Positions 16,065-25,382 of a stretch of DNA of 30,474 bases are shown piece after piece. Source of the DNA: Bog-793 sp050013835 (GTDB taxonomy: Bacteria > Actinomycetota > Acidimicrobiia > Acidimicrobiales > Bog-793); contig JBEKEM010000016.1 of the NCBI GenBank assembly GCA_050013835.1, positions 1 through 30,474 on the forward strand. Reading direction: 5' to 3'. The notes beneath the pieces were generated by a model, which was not told where the DNA came from, searched no databases, and worked only from the letters and a program-made list of their open reading frames with translations. The first letter of the stretch is position 1. Each line of letters begins with the position of its first letter. The translations under genes and the position numbers were made by a program.

Positions 16065-17417
16065 ATGGATGAGATGAACGAGATGCCGACCCCGCCAGAT
16101 GGTGGGGATGTGCCGCCGCCCGGGACGGGCGGCCCGGGCCCAGGAGGCTCGGCCCCGACCAGCTCGTCAGCCGATCTCGGGGGGTCGCCGGCCACGGCCC
16201 CGCCGAGTGGCGGATCCGCCGCCTGGCAATGGCCCGCCCCGCCCGCACCGCCAGACACGGGGGCGCAGGGCCAACGGAGAAGCCACTATCTGATCGCGCT
16301 CGTGGTGATCGTCGCCCTGCTCGCCGGCACGCTCGGCGCCGGTCTCGAGGCCGTGTTGCGGAACACCTCGAACGTGTCGAGACCGAACGCGGTCACGAGC
16401 GACACGGGGCTCACCGGCGGGAAGGGTGTCGTGGCGCGCATCGCCACAGCCGTCGACCCGGCCGTCGTGGACATCCGGACGGACATCGCCAACCAGGTCG
16501 GCGTGGGCGCCGAGCAGGCCGCCGGGACGGGGATGCTCATCTCGGCCTCGGGCGAGGTGCTCACGAACAACCATGTCGTCGCCGATTCGACGAGGATCCT
16601 CGTCGTCGTCCCCGGTCACGGCACCTATCGCGTCAAGGTCGTCGGCGAGGACGTGAGTCAGGACATCGCCCTCCTCCGGCTCGTCGGGGCGCCGAAGGGC
16701 TTGCCCTTCGTGCGCACCGGCGACTCTTCGAGCGTGCAGGTCGGGACCCCGGTCGTCGCGATCGGCAACTCGCTCGGACTCGGCGGCAAGCCCGCCGCGC
16801 TGAGCGGCACGATCACGGCGGTCGGACGCACGATCACCGCCAGCGACCAGGTGTCGACCGCGAACGCCGAGACGCTGCACAACCTGCTGCAGACCAACGC
16901 GCCACTCGTTCCGGGCGACTCGGGTGGTCCGCTGGTGAACCTGAAGGGCCAGGTCATCGGGATGGACACGGCCGCCGAGTCGGCAGGGCTGACCGGGTAC
17001 ACCGCGGGGTTCGCGATCCCGATCAACCGGGCGGTCGCCATCGCGGATCTGATCGCGCGCGGGCGATCGTCGTCTCAGATCCACCTCGGTGAGAGCGCCT
17101 TCCTCGGCGTGCTCGTGGGCGGGACGTACATCAACCCTACCAACCCCTTCGGCTTCGCGACCGGCGTGACCGGTCCGAGCGGGGCCCCGCCCGGGGTGCG
17201 GATCGACGCCGTCGACGCGGCAACCCCGGCGGCGCGTGCGGGCCTACAACCGGGAGACACGATCACGGCCCTCGACGGCACGGCGACCGCCACGAACCAG
17301 GAACTGGTCGCAGCAATCGAGTCGCACCGGCCCGGAGCACTGGTGACCGTCACCTACGTCAGCGCGAGCGGCGTCTCCCAAACCGTCCGGGTCGAACTGG
17401 CGGCCGTCACCCGTTAG
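16065..17417 (+). CDS. Membrane-anchored HtrA/DegP-type serine protease with PDZ domain
   Basis: 450 residues. A Pro/Gly/Ser-rich cytoplasmic N-terminus (1-70) leads to one membrane helix at about 74-98 (LIALVVIVALLAG), then an extracytoplasmic trypsin-like domain with the full triad: H170 in TNNHVV, D200 in DIALL and S286 in GDSGGP. A PDZ domain follows at about 345-448 (ARAGLQPGDTITALDG). It probably degrades or refolds damaged envelope proteins. The ATG at 16065 follows GAGGA, a usable ribosome binding site. A terminator hairpin stands 17 bases after the stop. The 203 bases before the gene hold no recognisable gene or clear promoter. Confidence 0.94.
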   Translation: MDEMNEMPTPPDGGDVPPPGTGGPGPGGSAPTSSSADLGGSPATAPPSGGSAAWQWPAPPAPPDTGAQGQRRSHYLIALVVIVALLAGTLGAGLEAVLRNTSNVSRPNAVTSDTGLTGGKGVVARIATAVDPAVVDIRTDIANQVGVGAEQAAGTGMLISASGEVLTNNHVVADSTRILVVVPGHGTYRVKVVGEDVSQDIALLRLVGAPKGLPFVRTGDSSSVQVGTPVVAIGNSLGLGGKPAALSGTITAVGRTITASDQVSTANAETLHNLLQTNAPLVPGDSGGPLVNLKGQVIGMDTAAESAGLTGYTAGFAIPINRAVAIADLIARGRSSSQIHLGESAFLGVLVGGTYINPTNPFGFATGVTGPSGAPPGVRIDAVDAATPAARAGLQPGDTITALDGTATATNQELVAAIESHRPGALVTVTYVSASGVSQTVRVELAAVTR

Positions 17418-17432
17418 GTCAGCCAAATAGAT

Positions 17433-17464
17433 CACCCCGGGTCCTCCCCCTCCCGGGGTGGTTT
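17433..17464 (+). terminator. Terminator after the HtrA-type protease gene
   Basis: ACCCCGGG (17434-17441) and CCCGGGGT (17452-17459) form a perfect 8-bp stem with a 10-base pyrimidine loop, followed by GGTTT. The T run is short, so termination may be incomplete. Confidence 0.6.
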
Positions 17465-17514
17465 CGCGGCCGGCGCCCGGTGGGGTTGGATGGCGGACCG
17501 GTGTAAGGCGAGAT

Positions 17515-17535
17515 GTCGCGGGGACATGCCGCGAC
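17515..17535. promoter_or_regulatory. Inverted repeat before the glycosyltransferase gene, possible operator
   Basis: GTCGCGG (17515-17521) and CCGCGAC (17529-17535) are perfect 7-base arms around GGACATG. A -10-like TAGGTT follows at 17540-17545, 78 bases before the ATG of the glycosyltransferase, so the repeat would lie where a repressor or activator could act. No good -35 is seen, and the repeat could instead be an RNA hairpin of another transcript. Confidence 0.3.
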
Positions 17536-17622
17536 CCCGTAGGTTTGAGTGCGAGTGGTGACCTTCTGTGAGATCGACGGGACGCCCGGCGCCCGGGGCC
17601 GACCACGTGGAGAGGTGGCGAG

Positions 17623-18645
17623 ATGCGCATCATGATCGTGGCGCCGCCGTGGCTGCCCGTCCCGCCGCCCGCCTACGGCGGGACCGAGACCGTTCTCGAC
17701 GGCCTCGCCCGGGGACTGCGGGCGGCCGGCCACGACGTCCTGCTGTACACAACCGGCGAAAGCACGTGCCCGGTGGAGCGAGCCTGGGTCTTCGAACGCG
17801 CCGTCGGCGTTGGCGAAGGTGGCGCGGCCCAGGAGATCCGTCATGTCGTGCACGCCTACGAGGCGGGGCGCCAGGTCGACGTTGTGCACGACCACACGCT
17901 GATCGGTCCGCTGTACTCGGAGCGTTTCTCGGACCTGCCCGTCGTCACGACGAACCACGGCCCTTTCGAGAGCGACCTCATCGACCTCTACCGGATCGTC
18001 GCCGACCGCGTCCCGGTGATCGCGATCTCCCGACACCAGGCCTCGACCGCGGGCGACGTGCCCATCGCGGCCGTCATCCACCACGGGGTGGAGCCGGCGG
18101 AGTTCCCGGTCGGCGACGGCACCGGGGGGTACGCCCTCTTCCTCGGCCGGATGAACCCGTCAAAGGGGGCGCACGTCGCGGCGCACGTGGCCCGGCGCGC
18201 CGGGATCGCGCTGAAGATCGCCGGGAAGTGCCACGAGAAACTCGAGATCGACTACTTCGAGGGGATGGTGAAGCCGCTCGTCGGGCCGGACGTCGAGTAC
18301 CTCGGCGAAGTCGACCACGCGACGAAGCTCGATTTGCTCGGGGGAGCGACGATGCTGCTCAACCCGATCTCGTGGCCCGAACCGTTCGGCATGGTGATGA
18401 TCGAGGCGCTCGCCTGCGGCACGCCGGTCGTCACGACGCCGCACGGGGCCGCTCCGGAGATCGTCGAGGACGGGGTCACCGGGTTCATCCGCGAAGGCGA
18501 ATCGGCGCTGTCCGAGGCGGCAGGCCGGGTCGGCGAAATCGACCGGTGGCGCTGCCGTGCCGCGGTGGAGGGTCACTTCTCGTTGCGGCGGATGGTGGAC
18601 GAGCACGTCGAGCTCTACCGTCGCGTGGCCGGCGGCACGCGGTGA
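17623..18645 (+). CDS. GT4-family glycosyltransferase
   Basis: A 340-residue GT-B fold retaining glycosyltransferase. The N-terminal domain starts MRIMIVAPPWLPVPPPAYGG, the glycine-rich acceptor-side loop of GT4 enzymes. The C-terminal domain has FLGRMNPSKG and the EPFGMVMIE motif (E253 and E261, the paired acidic residues that contact the nucleotide sugar), then ALACGTPVV. Donor and acceptor cannot be read from the sequence. GAGAGG lies about 6 bases before the ATG. The next gene, a debranching-like glycosidase, begins 79 bases later and may be co-transcribed, which suggests work on a common oligosaccharide or glucoside. Confidence 0.92.
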   Translation: MRIMIVAPPWLPVPPPAYGGTETVLDGLARGLRAAGHDVLLYTTGESTCPVERAWVFERAVGVGEGGAAQEIRHVVHAYEAGRQVDVVHDHTLIGPLYSERFSDLPVVTTNHGPFESDLIDLYRIVADRVPVIAISRHQASTAGDVPIAAVIHHGVEPAEFPVGDGTGGYALFLGRMNPSKGAHVAAHVARRAGIALKIAGKCHEKLEIDYFEGMVKPLVGPDVEYLGEVDHATKLDLLGGATMLLNPISWPEPFGMVMIEALACGTPVVTTPHGAAPEIVEDGVTGFIREGESALSEAAGRVGEIDRWRCRAAVEGHFSLRRMVDEHVELYRRVAGGTR

Positions 18646-18724
18646 GGCGATCCGCGAGGGAGTCCGGCACGTCGCGCGTCGCTCGGTCGCCGGCTCGGAG
18701 TCGCGGCCTGGCGGGGCGGCGGTG

Positions 18725-20860
18725 ATGTTCGACGCCTGGGTCTTTGCCGGCCAGCCTGCCCTCAGCGGTCTTGTCGGTACCACGGTCACCCTTGTCGAGG
18801 GGACCAGTTTCGCGATCTCGACGGCCTCCGGCGACATCGATCCCGGCGGGCCGCAGGGCCTCTTCTACCGGGACACGCGGTACCTGTCGACCTGGCGCCT
18901 GAGGGTCGACGACCAACCCGTCCAGATGCTGGCGGTAGTCCCGAGCGACCCGTTCGCGGCCCGCTTCCTCGGGCGCTTGCCGCCGCGGGTGGGCCAGGCG
19001 GACAGCACGCTTTTCGTCGTCCGGGAGCGGCTCGTCGGCGACGGGATGCGGGAGGGCCTCGTGCTGCGAAACCTCGGGGGCGAGGCGACCGCCTGCCTCA
19101 TCACCGTCGAGGTGGACGCCGACTTCGCCCACCTGTTCGACGTGAAGGAGGGTCGCGCCCAGCCCCGTGGCGACGCCGAGGTCGCCGTAACCGAGTCGGC
19201 GCTTGTGGTCACGCACACCTTCCGGGAGCAGTCGCGCCGGATCACGGTGGTGCTGCCGCCGGGGGCGCGGGCGGAGCCCGGCCTCGTCACGCTGGAGGCG
19301 GTCGTGCCGGCACGAGCCGAGTGGCGGGCCTGTTTCGAGGTGAACCTGGAGATGGACGGCGAGCCGGTTGAACCGCGCTACCGATGCGGCGAGCCGGTCG
19401 ACCGTTCGGCGCCCGTCAAGAGCCTGCGCTCCTGGGAGCAGACCGCGCCATCGGTCAAGACCGACGACGAGGACGTCGACCGGACGTTCGCCCGCAGCAT
19501 CCCCGACCTGGGCGTGCTGCGCATCTTCGACCCCGACGAGCCGGGAACGGCGGTGCTGGCGGCGGGGGCACCGTGGTTCATGACGCTGTTCGGACGCGAC
19601 TCTCTCGTCACGTCGTGGATGACGCTCGGCGTCGACCCGACGATCGCCGTCGGCACGCTGCTCACGCTCGCCCGTTACCAGGGCGAGCGGGTCGAGCCGC
19701 GCACCGAGGAGGAGCCGGGACGGATCCTGCACGAGATGCGCTCCGGCCTGACCGGTGCCGCCGGCCGAGGGGAGGAGTCCGTCTACTACGGCTCGATCGA
19801 CTCCACCCCGCTCTTCGTCATGCTGCTCGGCGAGCTGCTCGGCTGGGGGGTCGACGACTCGGTCATCGACCGCCTGCTGCCGCACGCCGACCGGGCGCTC
19901 GACTGGATCGAGCACTACGGCGACCGGGACGGTGATGGTTTCGTCGAGTACCAGCGCAGGACGGACCGCGGCCTCGTGAACCAGGGCTGGAAAGACTCCT
20001 TCGACGGGGTCAACTTCGCCAACGGCCGGATCGCCGAGCCCCCGATCGCCCTGTGCGAGGTCCAGGGCTACGTCTACGCCGCCTATCTCGCCCGGGCCCG
20101 CCTCGCGCGCGCCCGGGGCGACGCCGGGACGGCGGAACGGTTCACCGAGCGCGCCCGGCTGCTCAAGGGGGCCTTCAACGAGCGCTTCTGGCTCGCCGAC
20201 CGGGGCTGCCTGGCGGTGGGTCTCGACGGGGACAAGCGTCCGATCGACTCCCTCACCTCGAACATGGGCCACTGCCTGTGGACCGGCATCGTCGAGGGCT
20301 CCCATGCGGCGTCGGTTGCCGCCCGCCTGCTCTCGGCGGAGATGTTCACGGGCTGGGGGGTGCGCACACTGGCGAGCTCGATGGGGGCCTACAACCCGGT
20401 GAGCTACCACAACGGCTCGGTGTGGCCCCACGACGGCGCCATCTGCGCGGCGGGGCTCATGCGCTACGGCTTCGTCGCTGAGGCGCAGCGGATCGCGCGG
20501 GGCCTGTTCGACGTGGCAACGGCGTTCGATGGCCGGCTTCCCGAGCTCCTGTGCGGTTTCGCCCGGGAAGAGTTCGCGGTGCCTGTCGGTTATCCGACCT
20601 CGTGCTCGCCGCAGGCGTGGGCCTCGGCGACTCCGCTCAGCCTGTTGCGCACGTTGCTCCGACTCGATCCCGCCGTCGACGAGGGAACGGTCCGGCTGGC
20701 GCCGCAGCTCCCCGCCTCGTTCGGGGCCGTTCGGATCGAGAACGTCCCGATCGGGAGAAGCCGCGTGACGATCGAGGCGGAGGGGACGACGGGGACCGTC
20801 CGGGAGCTCGGCGAGGGCCTTCGCCTTGTGGCCGAACCCCGCCCGGTCGATGCCTCCTGA
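18725..20860 (+). CDS. Amylo-alpha-1,6-glucosidase-like (glycogen-debranching family) glycosidase
   Basis: 711 residues. The N-terminal part (about 1-215) is beta-rich with GLFYRDTRYLSTWRL, typical of the N-terminal domain of bacterial debranching-enzyme relatives (GDE_N type). The C-terminal part (about 255-690) is an (alpha/alpha)6-barrel-like glycosidase with FGRDSLVTSWM, a QGWKDSFDG motif carrying likely catalytic or substrate acidic residues, and SYHNGSVWPHD. No signal peptide is seen, so it is probably cytosolic. Members of this family act on glucans or small glucosides; the substrate is not evident. ATG 18725 is adjacent to an in-frame GTG at 18722, and either may be used. It follows a GT4 glycosyltransferase. 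Confidence 0.88.
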   Translation: MFDAWVFAGQPALSGLVGTTVTLVEGTSFAISTASGDIDPGGPQGLFYRDTRYLSTWRLRVDDQPVQMLAVVPSDPFAARFLGRLPPRVGQADSTLFVVRERLVGDGMREGLVLRNLGGEATACLITVEVDADFAHLFDVKEGRAQPRGDAEVAVTESALVVTHTFREQSRRITVVLPPGARAEPGLVTLEAVVPARAEWRACFEVNLEMDGEPVEPRYRCGEPVDRSAPVKSLRSWEQTAPSVKTDDEDVDRTFARSIPDLGVLRIFDPDEPGTAVLAAGAPWFMTLFGRDSLVTSWMTLGVDPTIAVGTLLTLARYQGERVEPRTEEEPGRILHEMRSGLTGAAGRGEESVYYGSIDSTPLFVMLLGELLGWGVDDSVIDRLLPHADRALDWIEHYGDRDGDGFVEYQRRTDRGLVNQGWKDSFDGVNFANGRIAEPPIALCEVQGYVYAAYLARARLARARGDAGTAERFTERARLLKGAFNERFWLADRGCLAVGLDGDKRPIDSLTSNMGHCLWTGIVEGSHAASVAARLLSAEMFTGWGVRTLASSMGAYNPVSYHNGSVWPHDGAICAAGLMRYGFVAEAQRIARGLFDVATAFDGRLPELLCGFAREEFAVPVGYPTSCSPQAWASATPLSLLRTLLRLDPAVDEGTVRLAPQLPASFGAVRIENVPIGRSRVTIEAEGTTGTVRELGEGLRLVAEPRPVDAS

Positions 20861-20946
20861 GCCGGGCAGCGCGGGCCCGACCCCGGCTCCGCACCCCGCC
20901 GCAGTACTTGGACCCGAAGGCGTGGCTTTGTCGAGGGGAGGACCCC

Positions 20947-21450
20947 GTGGAGCGGATCAGCGCACCTTTTTTCGCCGCAGAACGCCCGATGCTCGAGGCG
21001 TGGCTCGATTTTGAACGGGCGACTCTCGCCCTGAAGTGCGAGGGCCTTTCGCCGGAGCAGCTCGCCACGCGCTCGGTCCCGCCCTCGAACCTGTCGTTGC
21101 TCGGACTCATCCGACACATGACGGAGGTCGAGCGGCACTGGTTCCAGCGCTGCCTGTCGGCGTCCGACCGCCCGGCCCTGTACTGCACCGAGGCCGAGCC
21201 CGACGGTGACTTCGAGGACGCCGAGCCGGCCAACGCCACGGAGGGCCTCGCCTCCTGGCGGGCCGAGTGCGACGCCGCCCGTGCCGCCGCCGCCGGCGTC
21301 GGCTCCCTCGACGCGACCGGAAAGCGTCCCTGGCGGGGCAACGAGGTGTCGCTGCGCTGGATCCTCGTCCACATGATCGAGGAGTACGCCCGCCACAACG
21401 GGCACGCCGACTTCCTGCGCGAGACGATCGACGGCGCCGTCGGCGTGTGA
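20947..21450 (+). CDS. DinB/DUF664-family protein
   Basis: A 167-residue four-helix-bundle protein of the DinB superfamily. Residues LLGLIRHMTEVERHWF near 50-65 and LRWILVHMIEEYARHNGHADFLRE near the end carry the His residues that bind a divalent metal in this superfamily. The HNGHADFLRE ending is typical of the DUF664 branch in actinobacteria, where relatives are thiol-linked transferases or uncharacterised. GTG 20947 follows GGGGAGGA with a short gap. It stands 86 bases after the glycosidase and 89 bases before the methyltransferase, so it may be its own transcript. The substrate is unknown. Confidence 0.85.
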   Translation: MERISAPFFAAERPMLEAWLDFERATLALKCEGLSPEQLATRSVPPSNLSLLGLIRHMTEVERHWFQRCLSASDRPALYCTEAEPDGDFEDAEPANATEGLASWRAECDAARAAAAGVGSLDATGKRPWRGNEVSLRWILVHMIEEYARHNGHADFLRETIDGAVGV

Positions 21451-21539
21451 GGCGCCGCGCGCCGCGAGCGTCGTTGCATCCCCGACGCGGCAGCACCCTT
21501 CGGCCATACTTGTCGCGGGCCTGAACTGGGAGAAGTGAC

Positions 21540-22457
21540 GTGACGGAGACGTCGAACTTCGGTGCGTCGCGACGCGAGAGCCACGACGCCAGCTCGTTCT
21601 ACGGTCGGTTCGCCGCCCCCGTGATGTCCGATGATGAAGAGGTCTGCGCCTGCACGGCGAGCGACTCGCTCGTCGTGGGGGACGCCCGTGACATGTCGGG
21701 CGTGCCGGCGAAGTCGATCGCGCTGGTGTGCTCGTCGCCCCCGTACTTCTCGGGCAAGCAGTACGAGGAGGAGTTGGGGCACGGCCACGTGCCCGCGACC
21801 TACGTCGAGTACCTGAGGCAGCTGAAGGACGTGTTCGCCGAGTGCCGGCGGGTCCTCGAGCCCGGGGGCAGAATCGCGATCAACGTGGCCAACCTCGGCC
21901 GCAAGCCGTACCGATCGCTCTCGGGCGATGTGAGCCGCATCCTGCAGGATGATCTCGGCTTCCTCCTGCGCGGCGAGATCATCTGGCAGAAGGCCGTCGG
22001 GGCGAGCGGCAACTGCGCCTGGGGCTCGTTCATGAAGCCGTCCAACCCGGTGCTGCGCGACGTGACCGAACGGGTGGTCGTGGCGAGCAAGGGCCGTTTC
22101 GACCGGGCACTCGACTCCCGGAGGCGTGCGGCCCTGGGGCTCCCCTACGAGGCGACCATCGCCAAGGAAGACTTCATGGCCTGGACGCTCGACGTCTGGC
22201 AGATCGCGCCGGAGTCGGCGACGCGGGTCGGCCACCCGGCGCCCTTCCCGGTCGAGCTGCCGCGTCGGCTCATCGAGCTCTACACGTACCGGGGCGACGT
22301 CGTCCTCGACCCGTTCATCGGTTCCGGCACGACGGCGGTGGCCGCGATCGCTGCCCACCGTCACTTCGTCGGGTTCGAGACCGACGCCGGCTACGCCCAC
22401 CTCGCCGAACGAAGGATCGCCGAGGCACGCGCAACAGCCGAGGAAGACGCTGCCTAG
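21540..22457 (+). CDS. Beta-class DNA methyltransferase (N4-cytosine or N6-adenine)
   Basis: A 305-residue site-specific DNA methyltransferase. The catalytic motif IV reads SSPPY (residues 65-69), and the SAM-binding motif I, DPFIGSGTT, comes late (residue 257 on). This order defines the beta class, and SPPY instead of DPPY favours N4-cytosine methylation, although that is not decisive. A target-recognition region is expected between them (about 120-250). The first 40 residues have no clear family features and include three Cys/acidic positions. GTG 21540 has GGGAGAAG upstream. The next gene starts 9 bases after its stop with its own strong ribosome binding site, so the two form an operon. 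No conventional restriction endonuclease is nearby. Confidence 0.9.
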   Translation: MTETSNFGASRRESHDASSFYGRFAAPVMSDDEEVCACTASDSLVVGDARDMSGVPAKSIALVCSSPPYFSGKQYEEELGHGHVPATYVEYLRQLKDVFAECRRVLEPGGRIAINVANLGRKPYRSLSGDVSRILQDDLGFLLRGEIIWQKAVGASGNCAWGSFMKPSNPVLRDVTERVVVASKGRFDRALDSRRRAALGLPYEATIAKEDFMAWTLDVWQIAPESATRVGHPAPFPVELPRRLIELYTYRGDVVLDPFIGSGTTAVAAIAAHRHFVGFETDAGYAHLAERRIAEARATAEEDAA

Positions 22458-22466
22458 GAGGCTCTG

Positions 22467-23702
22467 ATGGTCGAGGTCGCGGCGGGGACTCGGGCCGTCA
22501 AGCGGGGCACCCGATTCGACCCCGAGATTCCGGCCGACCGGCTCGGCCTCGTCCGGGAGATCGTCGCGGTGGCGAACAGCGGGGGAGGCGAGATCCTCCT
22601 CGGCGTCGTGGAGCCCGGTGGCGGTTCCCCCCGCCCGGCGGGCGCGGCATTCCTCGACGCCGCCGCGCTGACTGAATTCGTCGCCGGCTACGTCGCGCCG
22701 GACCGCGTCGGGCTGACGACGAGCGTCGATGCGGCGGACGGACCTGACGGCCCCGTGGTGTCGGTCGCTGTCAACGCGCCGATGAGACCCCCCGTCGTGT
22801 TCTCGAGAGCCGGCCGGTACGCGACGGAGAAGGGCGACGTCACGGTCTTCGAGCGGCACACCGTCGTGACCCGGCACGGCGCGAGGACGGTGCTCGCCAG
22901 CGGGGCCGACCACCGCCGGTGGATCGACGCGGCGGTGCGCGCCGAGCGGGCGCGCCTCGTGCGGGTCCTCACCCTGGCCGCGTCGCTGCCTCCCGGTGGC
23001 TCGATCCGGGTCGTGAGCGAAGCGGGCGAGGTGAGCGCCGAGCCGCGTGCCTTGCTCGACCGGGCAGTTCGGGCCTGGCGGGCCGACCCGGCCAAGCTGC
23101 TCAGCCGCCAGGACCTCCTCGTCCTACTGCTCGCGGCCAGAACGCTGGCGCTTGGCGGCGCGGGCGGCGACCTGATCCTGCATAGCGCCCTGCGGCGCCG
23201 GGCGACGCTGTGGTTCTGGGTCGACCGCATCTTCCCCGATCCGGACCGGCTGGCGAGCGTGCTGCAGGACGCCGTCGCGGGAAGCGACCGGGACCCGTCG
23301 GACGCCGCCTCGTCGATCGTCGACCTCGCCGCGCTGCTGCTCCCGCCCGACCGATACCGCGAGGTCCTCACGGTGCTCGGGGCGTCCCGCTACAAGCACT
23401 TCCGCGACGCCGCCGCGACCGGCCGGGACAGCCGGCGCACCCTGAGGCGGCTCGCCCGGCTGCGCAACCGGCTCGTGGACGGCGTGCCGTTGCGCCGCGC
23501 CCGCGAGAGCGACGTCGCCGAGGCCGCGGGGGAGCTCGGCCGCGAGCTGCTCGGTGAGAGGACGGCGAACACGGCGGCCAGCCGCCTGCTCGGTGCACTC
23601 GGTCTCGAGCTGATGCTGCGTCACCATCCCGAGGTGGCGACGGCCCTCGAGATCTCCTCGACGGGGGGCGAGCAGGCGACCATCTTCGCCGACCCGGACT
23701 GA
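22467..23702 (+). CDS. Schlafen/AlbA_2-like protein paired with the methyltransferase
   Basis: 411 residues. Residues 20-140 resemble an AlbA_2 (Schlafen-type) domain: LVREIVAVANSGGGEILLGVVE matches the family pattern of a helix ending in AxxNxxGG then a lliGV strand, and later RPPVVFSRAGRYATEKG and VVTRHGART match its last strands. The early ExK residues common in this family are not evident. The rest (about 150-411) is helical with basic stretches (RRTLRRLARLRNRLV), suitable for nucleic-acid contact, and has no domain I recognise. GGAGG stands 6 bases before the ATG, 9 bases after the methyltransferase stop. The pairing suggests a modification-linked regulatory or defence function; that is inference. 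Composition matches the surroundings, so recent transfer is not indicated. Confidence 0.65.
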   Translation: MVEVAAGTRAVKRGTRFDPEIPADRLGLVREIVAVANSGGGEILLGVVEPGGGSPRPAGAAFLDAAALTEFVAGYVAPDRVGLTTSVDAADGPDGPVVSVAVNAPMRPPVVFSRAGRYATEKGDVTVFERHTVVTRHGARTVLASGADHRRWIDAAVRAERARLVRVLTLAASLPPGGSIRVVSEAGEVSAEPRALLDRAVRAWRADPAKLLSRQDLLVLLLAARTLALGGAGGDLILHSALRRRATLWFWVDRIFPDPDRLASVLQDAVAGSDRDPSDAASSIVDLAALLLPPDRYREVLTVLGASRYKHFRDAAATGRDSRRTLRRLARLRNRLVDGVPLRRARESDVAEAAGELGRELLGERTANTAASRLLGALGLELMLRHHPEVATALEISSTGGEQATIFADPD

Positions 23703-23721
23703 CGCCCACCGCCCGCGCCCG

Positions 23722-23750
23722 CCGAACCGCCGGACGGCCGGACCTACAGT
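23722..23750 (+). promoter_or_regulatory. Leaderless promoter of the HDAC-family gene
   Basis: CCGAAC (23722-23727), a 17-base spacer and TACAGT (23745-23750), followed by 6 bases and the GTG at 23757. The spacing puts transcription start on or next to the start codon, and no ribosome binding site is visible. Confidence 0.45.
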
Positions 23751-23756
23751 GACGTC

Positions 23757-24803
<1,047 letters not shown>

Positions 24804-24825
24804 CGCCGGCCGGCGGGATCGGTCG

Positions 24826-25269
24826 GTGACGATCCCCGCCTCGCTCGGGCGGGCGGCGCTGGGGCTCCACCGGTGGATCTACGTGGCGAGCCGGGGCCGG
24901 GCCGGCCACCTCCTCCTCGGCGTCCCCACCCTGCTGCTGTGGACGACGGGGCGCCGGAGCGGTGCCCGGCGGGTCGCCGCCCTCATCTACCTGGCCGACG
25001 ATGACCGTTTCGTCGTCGTGGCCTCGAACGGCGGCGCCACGGCGCCCCCGGCCTGGCTGCGCAACCTCGAGGCCGATCCCGGGGCTGAGGTCTGGGTGGG
25101 GCGCAGCCGCCTCGCGGTCTCGGCGACGGTCGTCCGCCGCGGCGAGGCCACGCACGCGGAGTTGTGGCGCCGTGTCAACCAGGCGAACCGCGGCCGTTAC
25201 GACCGCTACCAGGCGAGGACGGCGCGCCCGATTCCCCTCGTTGTGCTCACGCCGGCGCCGCGCGGCTAG
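24826..25269 (+). CDS. Ddn-like (F420-dependent or related) oxidoreductase family protein
   Basis: A 147-residue split-beta-barrel protein of the deazaflavin-dependent nitroreductase (Ddn) family. LLLWTTGRRSGARRVAALIYLADDDRFVVVASNGG matches the family core of a TxGRxSG cofactor loop followed by two strands, and APPAWLRNLEADPGAEV and RYDRYQARTARPIPLVVLTP its later part (quoted loosely; the motif runs from about residue 35 to the end). Family members use F420H2 to reduce quinones or nitro compounds; some bind other cofactors. The GTG start is chosen because it gives the normal length and lies 22 bases after the HDAC-like gene. The ribosome binding site is weak. Confidence 0.85.
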   Translation: MTIPASLGRAALGLHRWIYVASRGRAGHLLLGVPTLLLWTTGRRSGARRVAALIYLADDDRFVVVASNGGATAPPAWLRNLEADPGAEVWVGRSRLAVSATVVRRGEATHAELWRRVNQANRGRYDRYQARTARPIPLVVLTPAPRG

Positions 25270-25382
25270 TCGCCGTCGAGAACCGCGGCGTTTCCCGCCG
25301 TTCCTTCCCCGCCCGTCGCGGCAGTCGATTGGGTAAGGTCACGCAGGACAGAACGCTTCTCGACGTCGAGGGAGCGAAGCCG

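Noticed and set aside
21474..21510. TTGCAT ... CATACT as the methyltransferase promoter
   Set aside because: The spacer is about 25 bases, too long. A CCGACG-17-CATACT alternative is possible but weak, so no promoter is called.
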